Below, piece after piece: positions 23,001-64,000 of a DNA stretch of 64,000 nt (within the stretch, counting starts at the first letter, position 1; the number at the start of each line of letters is the position of its first letter). The stretch lies in NCBI RefSeq assembly GCF_018812025.1, contig NC_063054.1, forward strand, positions 33,669,396-33,733,395. The letters run 5' to 3'. The notes beneath the pieces are model-generated. The model was not told where the DNA came from. It ran no database searches and saw nothing but the letters and a program-made list of their open reading frames with translations. This DNA is from Megalobrama amblycephala (lineage: Eukaryota > Chordata > Actinopteri > Cypriniformes > Xenocyprididae). Made by a program: the position numbers and the translations under genes.

Positions 23001-24999
23001 TGGAAAGGGAGCTATTAGCAGATCTGACAAGGCCGTGACTCTACTGGAACAGCATTTCACAACCTATAATGTCTAAAATTTGCAGTCAGAGGATACTCGG
23101 GGTCTAAAACACAGTTATAAAGCTCAATGTTCACTCGATGTAACAAGCTCGGGTATGGCAAATGTGCATTGACAGCAGTAAACTCAAGATTTCACAGCAG
23201 AAACTACTATGCAAACAAATGTACACAGATCCAACCTGTTTTTTAAAGATGGCATCAAGCAAGACTGTGAAGTACAGATGAACACAATGGTGAAATGCAT
23301 TATTCTCACAATACATTAACCCATCAAACTTACTCCGCATTGACAGTGATAATGGAGGAAACTCAGTGTATTGCCTTTAAAATTCAGAGAATGTTTACCA
23401 TGTTTAACTCCCTAGTATATGTGCATCATGACATCTCTTTTAACAGGGCCAAAGAATATATTTTATTCTGTTCAACATCAAATATTAAACAAATAGCCAG
23501 GCATACTAATCATATAAACTTACAGTAATGGCTCCATACACCATCATGGCACTAATGGTGAGCATCAGGAGAGAGATGGCAAAGCCCACGCAGGCGTTCT
23601 CTACAGGGGTAAAAGACATGTTTTATATAAATAGAAGAAATATAAAAAAAATATACAAAATACAAATAATTCGATTTTATATTAAATACTTAAATATGAA
23701 TATGTGGCACAAATACACAGCATTACACAACACTGTATTTGTATTACGGCATTTAATGACTTAAATTTCATAACATACCTGACATCCTGTCTGAGGCAAA
23801 GTAATGCTCGATAACCTCATACTGCAGGTCAACAGTTGGGACGTTCTCAGGGTGAGTTACTGCCACAGTCAACAGAATACCCATCAACAGGTTCACCACC
23901 TTTGGACAGAGATTATATTAGCAAAGAAAGTACAAATGACGTAGATAGAAAGACATAACACTGAAATCAAAAATGACAGTGAGTCTAATATGACAGAAAG
24001 TCAGATGATTCACTGTCATGTTACTTCCTGTATATTTGGTATTTATTATTCAACAAGAAAAATAGGTCAAGGTCTTGAAACATATGCCTTGCACTTTTTA
24101 CTAATAATATATGTATAACTTAAAAAAAAGGAAGGAAGGAAGGCAGAAAACGCGTCAATCTTCAATAAAAACCTTTGGTCTGTTTTTTTTCCTGGAAACA
24201 CCCAGACTTTAACACAATGACTTACAACGACATTTACCACTGACAGTGTCGGAGCGATTTTTCTTTTTCATCAACAGTGCCATTTTTATCCAAAAGTATT
24301 CATAAACTTGCCAAGCAACACTTCATTATCGTTTATTAGTTGAGTTTTGTTTGTTTACAATCTAGTTGACACCCAACATACAATAGAGAGCTATTTGAAA
24401 CAAAAATTAATTTACTTACCCACTTATATATAATAGCTATATAATTATAAATGATTTACTTTAAACACATTTCGTGTAAATTATCAACGCACTGAATTTC
24501 AAACCAATGACAGCTGAGTAAATGCAACCTCAGGCCTCAGCTAGCGGTTAGCTTGTTAGCCATCTACAAATATAATATAAAATAGCACTTAAATATTATC
24601 TCCACATCACATATTCCTACTTCGATAGACAGGTAAGATCCTTATGATTTGTTTAATAACAACTCAATACGTCTAATTCCGTTTACACGTCTTGTTTGTT
24701 GATAGTTCCAATTCAAAACATTGAGTTAGCCTAGCAGTCGTAAACATCGAGCTAACACGGCTCTGCCAGCCAAAAACATCCACACAGACGCGCTTTAAAA
24801 CAAAGACACGCCTCTGAAAGACGGGGAGAAGACTACTGATATAGTTTAGTTGTGTTAAAATCTACAAGACGACGTTTAATGAATGTTTTACGCCTCGTAC
24901 CATGTACCAGGTACCCAGGATGATGGTTCCAGTCCGCACGTGACAGCAGCCGCAGCAGCGCGCGCTGTAGAGTCGCTCTCGAGACGGTTTGAAACGCAT
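20090..24999 (-). CDS. laptm4a: Lysosomal-associated transmembrane protein 4A
   Basis: Four-helix lysosome/late-endosome membrane protein involved in small-molecule and lipid handling in mammals. Seven exons: 24901-24999, 23779-23899, 23524-23600, 22698-22820, 22509-22604, 22308-22406 and 20090-20164, totalling 690 nt (229 residues; human 233). Exon 1 contains the hallmark [19 protein letters not shown]. Exons 2-5 supply the hydrophobic helices (for example [14 protein letters not shown] and [13 protein letters not shown]). The C-terminus has the tyrosine motif YILPTYEMA and the PY motif PPPPYMPA, which in this family bind sorting adaptors and NEDD4-type ligases. The start at 24999 ([12 protein letters not shown]) aligns with the human second methionine region. 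An in-frame ATG at 25026 would add nine residues and cannot be excluded. Confidence 0.97.
20805..21119. mobile_element. Non-autonomous element with TTAAAGGT ends
   Basis: Left TTAAAGGTCCTCTAAGC, right GCTTAGAGAACCTTTAA, inverted. 315 bp with no coding potential. Lies in the last laptm4a intron. Confidence 0.7.
21527..21548 (+). repeat. (GT)n microsatellite
   Basis: Short GT run in the last laptm4a intron. Confidence 0.85.
22195..22255 (+). repeat. Possible LINE 3' tail
   Basis: The sequence TACCCCTTTGAGGGATCAAT followed by AAAGTGCATCTAATCTA resembles the 3' end of fish L2/CR1-like retrotransposons (a 'cccctcggggatcaataaagt' type tail). Only the tail is visible. Confidence 0.4.
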
Positions 25000-25157
25000 G
25001 TCGTTCTCGGTGCTTTGAAAAAACATCGAGAAAAAGAGACGAGATGAGTCTCCTCTGTCAAAAACAGCAGCTACAACAACAGCGCTCGATCCTTCTGGCA
25101 AAACTCCCCCTGATGGGTGAGAAACAATGGGGGCGTGGTCACAGCTAAACCATAGCG

Positions 25158-25545
25158 ATGCTCGATTCGGGAGCGAATCGTTCTTTTGAGTAGAATCTTT
25201 TTAACACATCGGTTGAACAGGTTCACAAGAGAGGGTTGAAGTGGCTAGACTGAGCAATTAATTCAGCATTAGGACTGAACGAATCGTTTATGAATCGAAC
25301 TGAACGGTGTTTCTCGAGTAAACACCTCATTGAACCGAGAACCGACTCTTTCGAACATAGTGAACAGAGGACTTCCGTCAGTTTTATTAACACACATGAC
25401 ATAGTAGTGATTTTAATACATAACATAAAACTTAATAATAATTATAATAATAAAAACGCTTGTTTGCCCATTGACGTAATACGCCATGATGTAAATGAAT
25501 TCATTCTGAACAGGTTCTTTGAAATGAACCGATTCGCGAAAATGA
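25158..25545. repeat. GAATCGTTC-type dispersed repeat
   Basis: Multiple inverted copies of GAATCGTT/GAACCGATTC surround a variable core, as in abundant zebrafish repeats. It lies immediately upstream of laptm4a exon 1 and might overlap the promoter's distal part. Confidence 0.45.
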
Positions 25546-25559
25546 ATCACACGTAGAAA

Positions 25560-26700
25560 ATGGGGCGTGGCTAGTCGGATCATGCATGGAAATGTCAGAG
25601 TTTAATCACACATGACTGCGTTATAATTACTACTGCAGTGGTGGGTCGCACAGGGGGATGATGATGTACATGAGTTCACTCAACTGTAGACAGATGCATG
25701 GATGTTCAGGGCTCTGCTTTTCTGGGAAAAGCGTTTATGAGTTTGAAGAGCTGTTATATAATAGATAAGATGCTGGAAATTATATAAGGAATCAGGTGAT
25801 ATATGAGGCAGCCTTGATATGCCTGACAGACTAACATAATCTTCTAAAATACCAATTTATTATTTTTTTTGCCCTACCTATTTCTGTGTTTAAAAACATA
25901 TTTTGGAGAATATAACTAATTATAATATAAAGTTTGGACACATTTGACTGCATTTTAAATAATTTTTTTTGACATATAAATTGTGCCTACTGCCTACACA
26001 TGAATATTTTTTTACAAAAGATCCAGCTTTGAAACAAGATGTCGATTTTAATGAATTTATTGCAGCATTCATTTGAATCCATGAGCTCATTTTTACAGTA
26101 GCCAAGTTGCAATTTAGAGCTATGGGATTCTTGCAGATTCTCTGTAAATGACAACCTTGCTGACCTGTGGTTGAGGTAATTATCATCTATTTTCCAGAAA
26201 TAGACTTGCTTGAGACCTTAAACAAAGACCCAGATCCAGACCAAGACTTTATGCTTGGAAACTGAGTAATAAGATCCAGATCAAGGCCACAACATCATGA
26301 CTTAAACTTTTTAAATCACAGGACATTTCACTTCCAATAAAACCTCCTAAATATGACTGCATTTAAAGGGCAATAGAGGACAAAGTATGCAATGACCGTC
26401 ATGGTTGTGGGGTTTATCATGTAGAGGTAGTCTTTGGTTATGTATTTATGTAGTCATTGAGCCGTTAAAAGAAATGAAATGTTCCACCTGTGATTTCATT
26501 GATAATTAACATTTATTTGTCTGAATTGAGCCTTGTAAAACCAGTCCAACAAAAGCCACTCTGCAAATCACTGATTTTCAGTTGTTTTAATGGAGACACT
26601 GATTAACCTTATTCTGTGATGAGTTACATTAATTTCCATAGTTTCCGACTCACAGCCAGTCTTAGAAAAGAAAAAAAAAAAGTTTATCAATATGCGGTTG
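25560..26700. other. laptm4a-mark3 intergenic interval
   Basis: Unique AT-rich sequence. No exon, RNA gene or clear element was recognised. An AATAAA on the minus strand at 26512-26517 could end the mark3 3' UTR. Confidence 0.5.
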
Positions 26701-26754
26701 CTGCAAAACTAAGGTACATTATTTACATTCCAAAAAACAGAAACATCGAAACAA

Positions 26755-26783
<29 letters not shown>
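26755..26783 (+). repeat. (AAT)n microsatellite
   Basis: About nine trinucleotide units in the probable mark3 3' UTR. Confidence 0.9.
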
Positions 26784-26786
<3 letters not shown>

Positions 26787-27734
26787 CAGTGCCGATGGTT
26801 CTTGGGGATGGGAGTGAACACTGAAGCCTAGAAATGGCAAGTTGAAGTTGTGAACTGGACCGTGTCCCAGAATGATTCAGCACGTCTGACTCTATGGTGC
26901 ACCCTGGGGGCCGGAGCCAAAGCAAAGACATTACAACAACACATGAGAGCGTTTCGTCATCGCCTCAGATGTTTAAAAAAAACACTTTGTAAGGAAACAA
27001 ACGAAATACTTTAACGGACCAGGAAGGAAAACATTCCCGATCTCGTTCTTGACGTTCCATTGCAGTAGCCCGTCGATCCTGACCCGCGGCGGAGGCCATC
27101 TTCAGCCACGTGTAGCACTAGAAAACAACAGGTGGGAATATCCTGAAGCGGGATGTGGGTTTGAGGAGGAAAAAATGGGTGGAAAAGCAGAGGAATGGAT
27201 GGATAGCACATGTGGTGCTTTTGAGGGAAAATGTGCAAATAAGTTTCTTATCTAAATCTACATTGGCCATTTGTTTTGGCAATCGAGAAGGATATTGGGA
27301 GGAGGGCTGGAAAGATAAAGAGAAATACTGGAGTGATTAACCATCCCTCTTCTGTCTGTCTGGTTCAAATACATGTTTTCAGTCACTGCTGTTAATCTTT
27401 CGGCCCCACGGGGCACCTACGGCAGTAGTGCATAAACAAACCAAAACAAAAGAAAAGAAATAAAACTGTCATTTTGTTTTCCTACAGTTTGAAATAATAA
27501 TACACAAGAACAATAACAACAATAATAATATTAATAATGCTTCAAAGATGCAGGAAATTATTGCCTAAGGCATGATTCTATACAATATCTTCAGTACATA
27601 CTTTGTAAGTGTTTGAGGAAAACAATCCTTGTATCTGCTACTTGTTCAAAAAGAATGTACAGCTTGATTACTCTAGTTTTGTGCCTTAGTCCTTTTTGCT
27701 GCCTTTTCACATTTTCGACTTTTTTTTTCCCCCC

Positions 27735-63951
<36,217 letters not shown>

Positions 63952-64000
63952 CTGCAAAAGAAAAGAAAAAGAAAAATTATGAGGATGAGCTAGATTTTTT

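Overview
The window looks like a teleost chromosome segment, most likely cyprinid (Danio/carp-like). The coding exons are vertebrate, split and AT/GC-neutral. The space between them is packed with palindromic and hAT/Tc1 DNA-transposon derivatives, long (TA)n arrays and a tRNA-derived SINE of the kind typical of cyprinids. There is no prokaryotic gene organisation, CRISPR array or rRNA. All four or five recognisable genes lie on the minus strand, so transcription runs right to left.

Layout from left to right. (1) 28-2671: the 5' eleven coding exons of a secreted egg-envelope, ZPAX-like zona pellucida gene that runs off the left edge. (2) 4662-5426: complete three-exon ttc32 (TPR protein). (3) 7445-18141: complete nine-exon matrilin-3 with signal peptide, a large Ser/Thr/Pro-rich repeat exon, one vWA domain, four EGF domains and a coiled coil split by an AT-AC (U12-type) intron. 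(4) 20090-24999: complete seven-exon laptm4a (lysosomal four-helix membrane protein). (5) 27735-63951: fifteen coding exons of the polarity kinase mark3, from the kinase N-lobe to the KA1 domain and stop. Its 5' end lies beyond the right edge.

The order ttc32-matn3-laptm4a matches the human 2p24 neighbourhood as I remember it, minus WDR35. Human MARK3 is on 14q32, so its position here reflects fish-specific or ancestral linkage. The genes share no pathway: egg coat, TPR adaptor, cartilage matrix, lysosome and cell polarity. They are separate transcription units, not an operon.

The non-coding space is dominated by transposon derivatives. Three hAT elements have perfect 8-bp target-site duplications. 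Several fold-back elements end in TTAA-like or TTAAAGG termini. There is a decayed Tc1-like transposase copy, and a striking 1.55-kb near-perfect palindrome nested inside a 2.8-kb fold-back element. Exon boundaries below were derived by hand from splice sites and reading phase. In every gene the exon lengths sum to a whole number of codons, which supports the models.
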